This document shows, piece by piece, positions 52,346 to 60,621 of a stretch of DNA of 64,000 nt; the stretch's first letter is position 1; each line of letters opens with the position of its first letter. The stretch is from Clostridia bacterium. GTDB taxonomy: Bacteria; Bacillota; Clostridia; Oscillospirales; RGIG5299. The notes under the pieces were generated by a model. That model was not told where the DNA came from and did no database searches. It saw only the letters and a list, made by a program, of their open reading frames with translations. The DNA lies in the NCBI GenBank assembly GCA_017504945.1, contig JAFVQJ010000012.1, positions 37,778-101,777 of the forward strand, read 5' to 3'. The position numbers were made by a program, and so were the translations under genes.

Positions 52346-52374
52346 TTGACAATATCTGCGAGGTATGGTATTAT
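52346..52374 (+). promoter_or_regulatory. Promoter of vanW
   Basis: -35 TTGACA (52346-52351), 17-base spacer, -10 TATTAT (52369-52374), 31 bases before ATG 52406. Confidence 0.82.
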
Positions 52375-52405
52375 AAAATAAATCCATCTTCGGGAGGGCA
52401 CAATA

Positions 52406-53233
52406 ATGACACGCAGGCTATTTTGCGATCTCGGTCCTACGGCGTATAAGATATCCGTTTTTAAGTGCGCTGTTATTAAGTGGACGAAGGATCTTTTCTC
52501 GGGCATCAAATTCGCAAAAAAGAGGAGCTTTGCTCCCCTTCCTCATCTTGTTTATAAAAATAAATCGCTTATACTTCGCAAGCTCGGCAACGTCGATATG
52601 TCGCTTCAGGAGGGTAAAAAGGTAAATCTTACGCTTGCGGCGCCCAAAATCAACGGCATTACCGTGGCGCCCGGCGAGACGTTTTCCTTCTGGCGTACCG
52701 TGGGAAAGACGGGCAAAAAGCAGGGTTATCAAAACGGGCTTATTATCTATCGCGGCGGCGAAACGCGTCCCGGAATAGGCGGAGGTATGTGCCAGTTTTC
52801 AAATCTCATTCATTGGCTCGTGCTTCATTCGCCGCTTGAAATAACGGAGCATCACCATCACGACGGCGTTGACCTCTTCCCCGATTACGGCAGGCAGATT
52901 CCCTTCGGAACGGGCACCTCCATTTCGGAGCCGCACGTCGATTACCGTTTTAAAAACAACACGGGCGTTACCTTTCAGCTTATCACCTACGTTGACGGGG
53001 AGTATCTCTGCGGAGAGCTTCGTTCCTCGGAGCCGTTAAGTGAGAGCTATCATATTTACGTTGCAGACGAGTTTTTTACCGACGAAAAGGACGGCGTTTA
53101 CAGAAACAACGAGATCTACCGAGAGGTTATTGACAAAAAGACGGGTAATCGAGTTGAAAACGTGCTTCTTCGAAAAAATCACGCGAAAATAAACTATGAC
53201 AGAAGCTTTGTTGAGGACAAAATAAGAAATTAG
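52406..53233 (+). CDS. VanW-family protein
   Basis: A 275-residue VanW-domain protein. Signatures: GVTVAPGETFSFW-type (GITVAPGETFSFWRTVG), GYQNGLIIYRGGETRPGIGGGMCQFSNLIHWL, and HHHHDGVDLFPDYGRQIPFGTGTSI. The family occurs in some vancomycin-resistance clusters, but this copy has no van genes near it and gives no evidence of resistance; its biochemical role is unknown. No signal peptide. Single gene between promoter and terminator. Confidence 0.9.
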   Translation: MTRRLFCDLGPTAYKISVFKCAVIKWTKDLFSGIKFAKKRSFAPLPHLVYKNKSLILRKLGNVDMSLQEGKKVNLTLAAPKINGITVAPGETFSFWRTVGKTGKKQGYQNGLIIYRGGETRPGIGGGMCQFSNLIHWLVLHSPLEITEHHHHDGVDLFPDYGRQIPFGTGTSISEPHVDYRFKNNTGVTFQLITYVDGEYLCGELRSSEPLSESYHIYVADEFFTDEKDGVYRNNEIYREVIDKKTGNRVENVLLRKNHAKINYDRSFVEDKIRN

Positions 53234-53237
53234 AGAT

Positions 53238-53276
53238 AAAAGGCAGTCGAATGCGGCTGCCTTTTTTGTTTTTTAA
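53238..53276 (+). terminator. Terminator of vanW
   Basis: AAAGGCAG pairs with CTGCCTTT around a ten-base loop with inner pairs, followed by TTTGTTTTTTAA. Confidence 0.85.
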
Positions 53277-53278
53277 CT

Positions 53279-53575
53279 CCCAATGCGAGCGGGGAGCTTC
53301 TTGCCGCTTGAGCCGTGGGGCTTTACCGCTCAAGCCGCGAAGGGCTCCCCTTTTCTCAAAGATGAGAAAAGGGGAAAAGAATCTTTTTTAAGGGGAGGTT
53401 TCCCCTATACTCGCGAGAGAAAGGAAAACAAAAAGCCCTTTTCGCTTCGGCGAAAAGCATACGGAAGCAAAAGCTTCCTATGAATTTCTTATGCGAAAGG
53501 AAAATTTACACAAAAGGCGAAAGGAAATGCGCGCTCGCACCTACCCCTCTTTTGTTGCGGTTTTTTGTGGGTTGT
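53279..53575 (-). repeat. Dispersed intergenic repeat, copy B
   Basis: The 460 bases between vanW and the next gene hold this repeat and no convincing gene. Read on the minus strand it has, in order: CGCAACAAAAGAGGGGTAG box with GTGCGAGCG (~53530-53558), a CCTTTCGC-rich stretch, GGCTTTTTGTTTTC then TTTCTCTCGCGAG and ATAGGGGAA.CCTCCCCTT, and hairpin CCCCTTTTCTCA-TCTT-TGAGAAAAGGGG (53346-53373), then GAGC and GCGGCTTGAGCGGTAA. The order and spacing match copy C, in the opposite orientation. Confidence 0.8.
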
Positions 53576-53616
53576 AAAAGGATGGAAGGAAGCTTCTTTT
53601 ACTTTTTTCAGCTTAC

Positions 53617-53646
53617 TTGACAAGTTAAGTGGCATTATAGTAAAAT
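53617..53646 (+). promoter_or_regulatory. Promoter of the propeller-like gene at 53694
   Basis: -35 TTGACA (53617-53622), 18-base spacer, -10 TAAAAT (53641-53646). Confidence 0.65.
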
Positions 53647-53693
53647 ATAATAAAGCGGTATGAATTTTTATAAAACTAGGAGTGACCGAATTT

Positions 53694-54674
53694 ATGAAAA
53701 AAAGAAGCATAGCCATATTACTCATTTCCGCAATTATCTTTTCATTAATTGCAGTTGCTTTAGTCTTCGTAATAAATAATTATATTCAAATACCTAATTT
53801 TAAGCCAACGGAAAACCCTGCTATAAACTATAACAATTACGTTACGGGCAATTCCGTTGACTATCGCAACGGCAAATTTGTTTGGAGAGGCAGTACGTTT
53901 TTGAGAGTCGGCACCGTAGTGGATACCGATGGAAATATTCAAAAAATATACGGTGTGGGTGATCGAATTCAATTACTCGACGGCGGAACGGCTTTTTTAA
54001 ATCAAAATACTCTTGTTATAAACAAGAAAACGAAGGAACGCGTTGCGGAAAATGTGGATTCTTTTACAGTAACGGAAAACGGTATTTTATATGCTCGAAT
54101 TTCCGATTCATACAAGAAAACGCTGTATTGGTATGATTTGGCAACCTCAACAGCGAAAGTCGTTGCGGAAAACGTTGCGGCATATTGCGTAGATGAGCAA
54201 AAAATTTTTGTTCTCGATGACAGCGGTCAGGTAACTCTCTATTCCGAAACGGCTGTTGAGAAAAAGATAAAAATTGACATTCAGTCTTATCCGGTTACGT
54301 TGATGATACAAAATAATTGCTTACTATACAAATCCCTGAATCAGCTATGTTTGTTAGACCCCGATACCGGTGATATTCGGGATATCGTTTTGTCCGAAAG
54401 CAAATATATTAATAACCGTATTACCTACATTTGCGATAAAGACCGTATCGTTTATTCGTTCCAAGCCACCCGAACGAACGGTTCTTTCGTGGCCGATATC
54501 GATTCTCCCGATAACGGTGTATGGATAGTTGATCCCGTTAGTTTTGAAAAACAAAAGCTCTGTGATGAAACGTTTTACAGTCTTTATCTTTGGGGCGACG
54601 TGTTGATTGGTGAAAACGGAAATGGTCTTTATCAGATTTCCATAGCAGACGGTGAACTGACAAAAATAGTTTAA
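53694..54674 (+). CDS. Membrane-anchored propeller-like protein (DUF5050-like), compositionally distinct
   Basis: A 326-residue protein. One N-terminal anchor or signal segment (IAILLISAIIFSLIAVALVFVI, residues ~5-26) and then repeated short beta strands with Tyr/Asp turns (GNIQKIYGVGDRIQLLDGG, ENGILYARISDSYKKTLYWYDL, NNCLLYKSLNQLCLLD, NGLYQISIADG) that resemble DUF5050-type propellers. No function is assigned. Its codons are clearly AT-richer than those of its neighbours. It is bracketed by inverted repeat copies B and C. AGGAG lies eleven bases before ATG 53694; GTG 53682 would overlap the ribosome site. Confidence 0.75.
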   Translation: MKKRSIAILLISAIIFSLIAVALVFVINNYIQIPNFKPTENPAINYNNYVTGNSVDYRNGKFVWRGSTFLRVGTVVDTDGNIQKIYGVGDRIQLLDGGTAFLNQNTLVINKKTKERVAENVDSFTVTENGILYARISDSYKKTLYWYDLATSTAKVVAENVAAYCVDEQKIFVLDDSGQVTLYSETAVEKKIKIDIQSYPVTLMIQNNCLLYKSLNQLCLLDPDTGDIRDIVLSESKYINNRITYICDKDRIVYSFQATRTNGSFVADIDSPDNGVWIVDPVSFEKQKLCDETFYSLYLWGDVLIGENGNGLYQISIADGELTKIV

Positions 54675-54678
54675 TAAT

Positions 54679-54719
54679 AAACCTCGAGATTTATTATAAA
54701 CCTCGAGGTTTGTTCTTTT
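54679..54719 (+). terminator. Terminator of the propeller-like gene
   Basis: AAACCTCGAG and CTCGAGGTTT pair (~54679-54713) around an AT-rich loop, followed by GTTCTTTTG. Confidence 0.8.
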
Positions 54720-54720
54720 G

Positions 54721-55040
54721 TAAAAACCGCAAAGGGTTACCTCCTTGAAGCCTTGTGCATTTCTCTGAGGCGCAACAAAAGAGGGGTAGATGCGAGCGAC
54801 TAGCCCTCTTTCGCCTTTTGCATTTCTTCCTTTCGCCTTTCGCATCTGAATATGGGCGCGAAGCGTCCCATTGAAGATGCAGGCAGCGAAAGTGGCTTTT
54901 TGTTTTCTTTTCTCTCGCGAGCATAGGGGAAGCCTCCCCTTTAAAAAGGATCTTCTTTCCCCTTTCTTGTATCCTTACAAGAAAGGGAGCCTTAGCGGCT
55001 TGAGCGGTAAGAGGCGCCCCACGCGCAGTGGGAAATTTGA
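54721..55040 (+). repeat. Dispersed intergenic repeat, copy C (longest copy)
   Basis: The 493 bases between the propeller-like gene and ybaK hold this repeat and no convincing gene. Box CGCAACAAAAGAGGGGTAG with ATGCGAGCG at 54771-54798; CCTTTCGC stretch at 54830-54845; GGCTTTTTGTTTTC then TTTCTCTCGCGAG, ATAGGGGAAGCCTCCCCTT at ~54893-54942; hairpin CCCTTTCTTGTA-TCCT-TACAAGAAAGGG near 54960-54987, then GAGCC, TTAGCGGCTTGAGCGGTAA. From ~55040 to 55135 the sequence is AT-rich with a short duplicated TTTATTAATTATTC-like pattern and nothing recognisable. Confidence 0.8.
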
Positions 55041-55135
55041 GAAAGCTAAGCCTTAGTGGGCTTTTGCGTTATTTTATTATCCATCGGCTTTGCCGACACC
55101 GAAATTATTCTTTATTAATTATTCTTTATTCATTA

Positions 55136-55166
55136 AAAATCTCCGCCCGTGTGGGCGGAGATTTTT
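55136..55166. terminator. Terminator of ybaK
   Basis: AAAAATCTCCGCCC and GGGCGGAGATTTTT pair around GTGT, one base beyond the ybaK stop at 55168. On the minus strand it ends the dacA-ligase-ybaK set. Confidence 0.92.
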
Positions 55167-55167
55167 G

Positions 55168-55647
55168 TTAATAAGTAAGTTCGGCTTCGGTTACGGGAAC
55201 GGCTTTTTTGAGGTCTTCAAGCGTTATCTCAACCTGAAAGCCTATTTTGCCCGCGCTGAAAACGATTTTATCGAATTTTTCTGCGGTCTTATCTATTACC
55301 GTTTTAAACTGCTTTTTCATTCCGATAGGCGAGCAACCGCCGTGGACGTAGCCGGTGAGCGGCAAAAGGTCCTTTGACTTGAGCATTGAAACGCTCTTTT
55401 CGCCGACGGAAAGCGCCGCTTTTTTGAGGTCGAGCTCCTTTGCGACGGGAATCATAAAAACGTAGTGATTTTTCGATGCCGATTCGGTGACGAGAGTTTT
55501 GAAAACGCGGTCCTTATCAAATCCGAGCATCGCCGCCACCTCGACGCCGCTCACGGCGCCGTCAGATTCATAGGTGTAGCTTGAGTAAGTGAGCTTTTTC
55601 TGCTCGAGTATTCTCATTACGTTGGTCTTTTCCGCTTTGTTTTTCAA
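55168..55647 (-). CDS. ybaK: YbaK/EbsC-family Cys-tRNA(Pro)/aminoacyl-tRNA deacylase
   Basis: A 159-residue deacylase that removes mischarged amino acids from tRNA(Pro). Family segments: YTYESDGAVSGVEVAAMLG, VFKTLVTESASKNHYVFMIPVAKELDLKKAA, and GGCSPIGMKK. The YbaK lysine of the active site is in LDLKKAAL. The best-supported start is TTG 55647 with AAGG eight bases upstream; GTG 55656 would overlap the stop of the upstream ligase. It follows the ligase gene directly. Confidence 0.88.
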   Translation of the reverse strand: MKNKAEKTNVMRILEQKKLTYSSYTYESDGAVSGVEVAAMLGFDKDRVFKTLVTESASKNHYVFMIPVAKELDLKKAALSVGEKSVSMLKSKDLLPLTGYVHGGCSPIGMKKQFKTVIDKTAEKFDKIVFSAGKIGFQVEITLEDLKKAVPVTEAELTY

Positions 55648-55652
55648 ATCTC

Positions 55653-57230
55653 TCACCTTTTGAGCTGGGCGTTTACAAGGGTATCGCTGCAGTATCTTTC
55701 GCGAAGGACCACCTTTTCTATCTTGCCCGTGGGGTTTCGCGGAACCTTATCGAAGAAATATTTTCTCGGGCGCTTATAGCGAGGAAGTCCCTCACAGAAG
55801 GCAGTCATTTCTTCCTCGGTGGCGGTCATACCGTCCTTTATCTCGATTACCGCCGCGACTATCTCGCCGAGGCGCTCGTGGGGGAGCCCTATAACGCCTA
55901 CGTCCTTTATCTTATCGTGCTGACGAAGGAAGTTTTCAATTTCAACGGGGAAGATATTTTCGCCGCCCGTTATTATGAGATCCTTTTTGCGATCGACGAG
56001 GTAGATGAAGCCGTCGTCGTCCATATACGCCATATCGCCCGTGAGAAGCCAGCCGTCCTTTAACGATTCGGCAGTCGCCTCGGGGTTTTTATAGTAGCAT
56101 TTCATAACGCCGTTGCCCTTTACGGCAAGCTCGCCCGCAACGCCTCTTGACGCCTCGGTCATATCGGGAAGGACTATCTTTGCCTGCCAGTTATAGCCGG
56201 GAACGCCGATGGCGCCGACGCGGTCGACGTTTTCAACGCCGAGATGGACGCAGCCCGGACCTATTGACTCGGAAAGTCCGTAGTTGGTGTCGTACTGATG
56301 GTTGGGGAAGGTTATCAGCCAGCGATGGATAAGGCTCGGCGGCACGGGCTGTGCGCCGATATGCATAAGGCGCCACTGCGAAAGCTCGTAGTCGGAGAGG
56401 ACTATGTCGCCGCTGTCGATCGAGTCGAGTATATCCTGTGCCCACGGTACCAAGAGCCAGACGATCGTTGCGCGCTCGTCGGACACCGCTTTTATTATAT
56501 TTTTCGGCTTTATGCCCTTTAACAAAACGCCCTTGCCGCCTACCAAAAAGCTTCCGAACCAATGCATTATCGCGCCCGTATGGTAAAGGGGCGGAATACA
56601 GAGGAAGGTATCCTCCTTCGTTTGCGAGTGATGCTTATTTTCGGTTATGCAGGCAGTCATAAGGGAGAGATGATCGTGAAGTATCGCCTTGGGGAAGCCC
56701 GTGGTTCCCGATGTGAAGTAAAGCGCCGCGTCGTCTTCGTCGGTGAGGGGAACGAGAGGATCGTTTTCCGAAGCGTTCTTTATTGCGTCGCAATAGGATA
56801 CGGCGTAATCGGGCGTGAGCTCGCAGGCGGTGCAGACGGCGACCTTTAAGGTTGATATCTGCTCCTTCAGCGGCTCAAGTCTTTCAATAAACTCGCCGCC
56901 GAAAACGAGGGCGTCTGCCTCTGAGATAGCAAGGCAGTTTTTTATATCGGCAGTATCGTAGCGGAAATTGAGCGGCACCGAGAGTGCGCCCGTTTTGAGC
57001 ACGCCGAAATAGCAAATAAGCCATCTTATCGAGTTGGTCATAAGTATTGCGACCTTATTATCCTTTTTTATTCCGCGCGACATAAGGTAATTTGCAAAGC
57101 GGTTTGCCTCTTTGTCAAATTCGCTCCACGTTATTTCCTTTCTTATCGCGTTTTCGGGGTCGAGCTCAACGAGAGCTACGTCGTTTCCGAATTTTACGGC
57201 GTTTTGTTTAAGTATTTCGGTAATGGGCAT
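55653..57230 (-). CDS. AMP-dependent acyl-CoA synthetase/ligase family protein
   Basis: A 525-residue adenylate-forming enzyme. AMP-binding motif YFTSGTTGFPKAIL, later WLLTGDMAYMDDDGFIYLVDRKKDLIITGGENIFP, and the C-terminal catalytic lysine in NPTGKIEK. It resembles medium/long-chain fatty acid or cyclohexanecarboxylate-type CoA ligases; the substrate is unknown. It follows a DD-carboxypeptidase by 16 bases and overlaps ybaK, so the three are cotranscribed. Confidence 0.9.
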   Translation of the reverse strand: MPITEILKQNAVKFGNDVALVELDPENAIRKEITWSEFDKEANRFANYLMSRGIKKDNKVAILMTNSIRWLICYFGVLKTGALSVPLNFRYDTADIKNCLAISEADALVFGGEFIERLEPLKEQISTLKVAVCTACELTPDYAVSYCDAIKNASENDPLVPLTDEDDAALYFTSGTTGFPKAILHDHLSLMTACITENKHHSQTKEDTFLCIPPLYHTGAIMHWFGSFLVGGKGVLLKGIKPKNIIKAVSDERATIVWLLVPWAQDILDSIDSGDIVLSDYELSQWRLMHIGAQPVPPSLIHRWLITFPNHQYDTNYGLSESIGPGCVHLGVENVDRVGAIGVPGYNWQAKIVLPDMTEASRGVAGELAVKGNGVMKCYYKNPEATAESLKDGWLLTGDMAYMDDDGFIYLVDRKKDLIITGGENIFPVEIENFLRQHDKIKDVGVIGLPHERLGEIVAAVIEIKDGMTATEEEMTAFCEGLPRYKRPRKYFFDKVPRNPTGKIEKVVLRERYCSDTLVNAQLKR

Positions 57231-57246
57231 TTTTATCTTTCCTTTT

Positions 57247-58611
57247 TTACTCTGCGGGAACGGAGGTTACATTTTCGTCCGCTTCAGAGCTTTCGTTTTG
57301 CTGTATATCGGAGGAGCTTTCCTCGCTTGAGGTGCTTTCGTTTTCAGACGGGATATCCGACGGGATATCGGAGGAGGACTCCGATGAGATATCCTGCGAG
57401 GGTGTATCGGAGGGGACATCGGACGGAATATCGGACGGGATATCGGAGGGAATATCGGAGGGAACGTCAGAGGGAATATCGGAGGGGATGTCCGAGGGAA
57501 TGTCGGAGGGGGTGTCGGGTATTTCCGCCTCGGGAAGCTCCTTACACATTTCTATCATTGTGAGGATATCCTTGTAACGATATTCGTCGGTCCTTTGCTT
57601 CATCGTTATTATTATGAAATATCTGCCGTTGACGTAGGCGTCTGCCACGAGGCAGTTGCCGGCGTCGCCCGTTGTGCCTGTTTTTATTCCCGTTACTACG
57701 GGTGAATAATATTTACTCGTTTCGCGAAGCAGCTTATTGGTGTTGTATGCCGTTTTGGTCTTTGCGGTGGTGGTGAAGGTGAAGGTATAGGCGCGGGTGG
57801 TTATGGCGGCGCGAAGCACCTCGTTTTCCATTGCCTTTGCCGCAATTCGCGCAAGAGAGGCGACGGTTACGTACTGACCCTCGGCATCGTAGCCGTCGGG
57901 CGTTACGAAGTGACAGTCTGCAAAGCCGTTTTCCTCTGCGTAGGCGTTTACGAGGCTCATAAAATATTCAAGCTGCATAAGGGGGTCTGTTAAAGTACCC
58001 TCGGTGTCCGCCGCCTTGGCAACGTTTACGGCAAGAGTATATGCCGCGTCGCCTCCCGACGATACCATAAGGGCGATTATAAGCTCGTTTACAGTCAGCG
58101 TGTCGCCCACCGAAAGACCGAGAACGCTTGCATCTCTTTCGACCAAAAGTCTTTCTTCCCCTACCGTTATCACCGTTTCGGGCGACAGATAGTTAAGTGC
58201 GACGAGCGCCGTTACAAGCTTTGCGGTGCTTGCGGGGGATATTTGCTTACCTATCTCCTTTTCGAAGTGGACGGTGTCGGTAAGCGGCTCGTATATTATC
58301 GCGTAGCGCGGCTTGAAGCTATAGGGTGCGGGGGGCTTTACTATAAGGTTGGGAGGACGGCTTACAACGGTCGAGCTCGGCATTTCGGGGTCCTCTATCT
58401 CCGATTCGTCGGGATAGGATATATCGGAAGATGGGAGGGAGGACGGGGGAAGCTCATTCGAGCTTTCGGCAGAGGTGCCGTTTGAGGAGCCCGACGGAAG
58501 CGAGGTATTTACTGCGGAGATAACCGAAAATACCGCCACTGTAAGCAAAAGCGTTGCCGCAATTACCGAAAAAATGAGCTGTGGCAGATTGTTTTTCTTT
58601 TTTCTTTGCAC
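57247..58611 (-). CDS. D-alanyl-D-alanine carboxypeptidase with PSDI-repeat tail
   Basis: A 454-residue membrane-anchored serine peptidase that trims the last D-Ala from peptidoglycan stems. N-terminal anchor (~12-33), a Ser/Pro-rich linker (~36-98), and a peptidase-S11 domain with SxxK at 128-131 (SPASTAKLV) and KTG in GIKTGTTGD. The usual SxN motif reads SGG (185-187), so the Asn is missing. The C-terminal ~75 residues are a tandem repeat of Pro-Ser-Asp-Ile/Val followed by a Ser/Glu-rich end, encoded by a ~12-base repeat. It probably spans or binds the cell wall (inference). No S11 C-terminal beta domain was seen. Confidence 0.86.
   Translation of the reverse strand: MQRKKKNNLPQLIFSVIAATLLLTVAVFSVISAVNTSLPSGSSNGTSAESSNELPPSSLPSSDISYPDESEIEDPEMPSSTVVSRPPNLIVKPPAPYSFKPRYAIIYEPLTDTVHFEKEIGKQISPASTAKLVTALVALNYLSPETVITVGEERLLVERDASVLGLSVGDTLTVNELIIALMVSSGGDAAYTLAVNVAKAADTEGTLTDPLMQLEYFMSLVNAYAEENGFADCHFVTPDGYDAEGQYVTVASLARIAAKAMENEVLRAAITTRAYTFTFTTTAKTKTAYNTNKLLRETSKYYSPVVTGIKTGTTGDAGNCLVADAYVNGRYFIIITMKQRTDEYRYKDILTMIEMCKELPEAEIPDTPSDIPSDIPSDIPSDVPSDIPSDIPSDIPSDVPSDTPSQDISSESSSDIPSDIPSENESTSSEESSSDIQQNESSEADENVTSVPAE
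57352..57528 (-). repeat. In-frame ~12-base tandem repeat encoding PSDI
   Basis: About thirteen units of a dodecamer whose minus-strand form is near CCTCCGATATTC, encoding Pro-Ser-Asp-Ile/Val with a few Thr/Gln variants. Unit-number changes by replication slippage are expected. Confidence 0.85.
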
Positions 58612-58646
58612 CGTTTTTACCTCCTTATTTTTATCTTAACTGATTT

Positions 58647-58674
58647 ATTATATCATAATTAAAGAAAATGTCAA
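58647..58674 (-). promoter_or_regulatory. Promoter of the DD-carboxypeptidase operon
   Basis: -35 TTGACA (58674-58669), 16-base spacer, -10 TATAAT (58652-58647), minus strand. It diverges from the uvrC promoter. Confidence 0.75.
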
Positions 58675-58706
58675 TATTTGCGGAAATTACAAAGAATAAT
58701 TTCTTA

Positions 58707-58735
58707 TTGATTATCTCGCTTTTTTGGTATATAAT
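58707..58735 (+). promoter_or_regulatory. Promoter of uvrC (predicts a leaderless transcript)
   Basis: -35 TTGATT (58707-58712), 17-base spacer, -10 TATAAT (58730-58735). The uvrC ATG begins only seven bases after the -10, where transcription itself should start. Confidence 0.75.
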
Positions 58736-58741
58736 TGAATT

Positions 58742-60556
58742 ATGAAAAACGAAAGAATTGCAAAACTTAAGGAAAAGGCTGTTAATCTGCCGCTCACCCC
58801 CGGTGTTTACATTATGAAAAACGCCGAGGGTAAGGTCATTTACGTGGGTAAGGCAAAGAATCTCAAAAACAGAGTTTCAAGCTATTTTACCCGTATTGAG
58901 TCGCACAACAGAAAGACCTACGCTCTCGTTTCGCAGATAGAGAGCTTTGACGTTATGAAGACGAAGACCGAGCTTGAAGCGCTTCTTCTTGAGAACAATC
59001 TCATCAAGGAGTATATGCCGCAGTTTAACATTTTGCTCCGCGACGACAAGGGCGTTTGCTATATCAGGCTTTCAAGGGACGAGTTCCCCGTTTTCGAAAT
59101 AGTTAATCACAAGCCGCAGGGAGAGTTTTTCGGTCCCTATTACACGAGAGGAACGGCGAAGGCGCTTATCGACAGCGCGGGACGTGCTTTTATGCTTCCC
59201 GAGTGCAGCAGAGTTACGAAAAAGGAAAGAGCCTGTCTTTGCCGTCATTTAGGCAGATGCACGGCGCCCTGTGTGAGTGCCGTTTCAAAGGCGGAATATC
59301 TTGAGCAGGTGGAAAGCGCCGTGAAGTTTTTGAAGGGCGATACCGACGCCGTTATTAAATTTCTGACGGATAAAATGGAAGCGGCGAGTGAGCGTCTTGA
59401 CTTTGAAAAGGCGGCGTTTTACCGCGACAGACTGCTTGCGGTAAACAAAATTAAGGAAAGTCAGAGCATTATTTTTAAAGAGGATAAAAACGTTGACGGC
59501 GTTTCGGTGATAAGAAGCGAGAGCAACGTTGCCGTATCGGTGCTTCCCATAAGAAACGGAAGCATGCTCTCTGCCACCTCCTTCGTACCCGCCGCCGCAG
59601 ACGGCGACGGCTCGGTGCTTTTTGAGGCGCTTATTGCCTATTACGGCTCTGCCGTGAGCTTTCCAAAGCGCATCTATCTCTCGGAGCCGCTTGAGGAGCT
59701 TGAGCTTTTCAAGGCGTTTTTGGCTGAAAAAACGGGCAAGAGCATTGCCGTTACCGTGCCGAAAAGCAATTCGGTAGGTGCAAACATTTTGTCCTACGCC
59801 TCGGAGGCGGCAAAGGAATATCTTATAGGCTTTGAAAAGAGCTGGGGACTTTCGGAGCGTGCCGGCGAGGAGCTTATGCGATATCTCGGGCTTTCAAGAC
59901 CTCCGCATCGCATTGAGATGTACGATATATCCCACACCGCAGGCAGTGATACCGTTGGTGCGATGACGGTATTTGAGGATTTTAAGCCGATAAAGAGCGA
60001 TTACCGCAGATTTGCCGTTAAGGCAGAGGTGAACAAGGACGATACCGCCGCCCTTTACGAGGTGATATCGCGACGTCTTGACGATCATCTCGAGGGCAAG
60101 GAGGGCTTTTCCCTTCTTCCGGATCTCTTTATTGCCGACGGCGGCGAGGCACAGCGCGAGGTTATTGCAAGGGCGCTGTTTGAAAGGGGCATTTCCCTTC
60201 CCGTTGCGGGACTTAAGAAGGACTCGCATCACCGCACAAAGTCGCTCGTTACCGAGGTTAACGAGGTAAAGCTTTCTTCAAGCAGAGAGCTGTGGACGGT
60301 GCTTACAAGGCTTCAGGACGAGGTCCACCGCTTTGCGATAAGCTATCATAAGAGCAAGCGCTCGGGCTCGGTGAAGGGTCTTTCGCTTCAGAAGATCGAG
60401 GGAGTGGGTCCGAAAAAGGCAAGGCTGATACTTTCTCATTTCAAGACGCTTGCTAATTTGAGAGAGGCAAGCGAGAGCGAGATAGCTTCCGTTAAGGGTC
60501 TTGACAAAAAAACGGCGCGGCTCGTTTCCGAAGCCGTAAAAAACGGAGAAATATAA
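58742..60556 (+). CDS. uvrC: UvrC, excision endonuclease subunit C
   Basis: A 604-residue nuclease making the two cuts in nucleotide excision repair. N-terminal GIY-YIG domain (TPGVYIMKNAEGKVIYVGKAKNLKNRVSSYF), Cys-rich region CSRVTKKERACLCRHLGRCTAPC around residue 160-180, UVR motif (SERLDFEKAAFYRDRLLAV), RNase H-like domain (MYDISHTAGSDTVGAMTVFEDFKP, LFIADGGEAQREV) and C-terminal helix-hairpin-helix (KIEGVGPKKARLIL). Length is typical. No Shine-Dalgarno precedes ATG 58742. Confidence 0.97.
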   Translation: MKNERIAKLKEKAVNLPLTPGVYIMKNAEGKVIYVGKAKNLKNRVSSYFTRIESHNRKTYALVSQIESFDVMKTKTELEALLLENNLIKEYMPQFNILLRDDKGVCYIRLSRDEFPVFEIVNHKPQGEFFGPYYTRGTAKALIDSAGRAFMLPECSRVTKKERACLCRHLGRCTAPCVSAVSKAEYLEQVESAVKFLKGDTDAVIKFLTDKMEAASERLDFEKAAFYRDRLLAVNKIKESQSIIFKEDKNVDGVSVIRSESNVAVSVLPIRNGSMLSATSFVPAAADGDGSVLFEALIAYYGSAVSFPKRIYLSEPLEELELFKAFLAEKTGKSIAVTVPKSNSVGANILSYASEAAKEYLIGFEKSWGLSERAGEELMRYLGLSRPPHRIEMYDISHTAGSDTVGAMTVFEDFKPIKSDYRRFAVKAEVNKDDTAALYEVISRRLDDHLEGKEGFSLLPDLFIADGGEAQREVIARALFERGISLPVAGLKKDSHHRTKSLVTEVNEVKLSSSRELWTVLTRLQDEVHRFAISYHKSKRSGSVKGLSLQKIEGVGPKKARLILSHFKTLANLREASESEIASVKGLDKKTARLVSEAVKNGEI

Positions 60557-60564
60557 CAGAAACG

Positions 60565-60602
60565 GAAAACCGATAGGCACTTTTGCCTATCGGTTTTCAC
60601 TT
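60565..60602 (+). terminator. Terminator of uvrC
   Basis: AAAACCGATAGGCA and TGCCTATCGGTTTT pair around CTTT; a CACTTTTTC run follows. Confidence 0.88.
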
Positions 60603-60621
60603 TTTCGGGAAAGGAAAATAA

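Noticed and set aside
52406..53233. VanW as a sign of vancomycin resistance
   Set aside because: VanW-domain proteins are common in Clostridia; no vanHAX or other van gene is nearby.
53283..53725. Short frames of 66-78 residues inside repeat copy B, and a similar one in copy C at 54871-55056
   Set aside because: They are translations of the repeat, differ between copies in frame and start, and lack ribosome sites.
57352..57528. Possible CRISPR array
   Set aside because: Units are ~12 bases without spacers, in frame within a peptidase gene, and encode a PSDI repeat; no cas genes are present.
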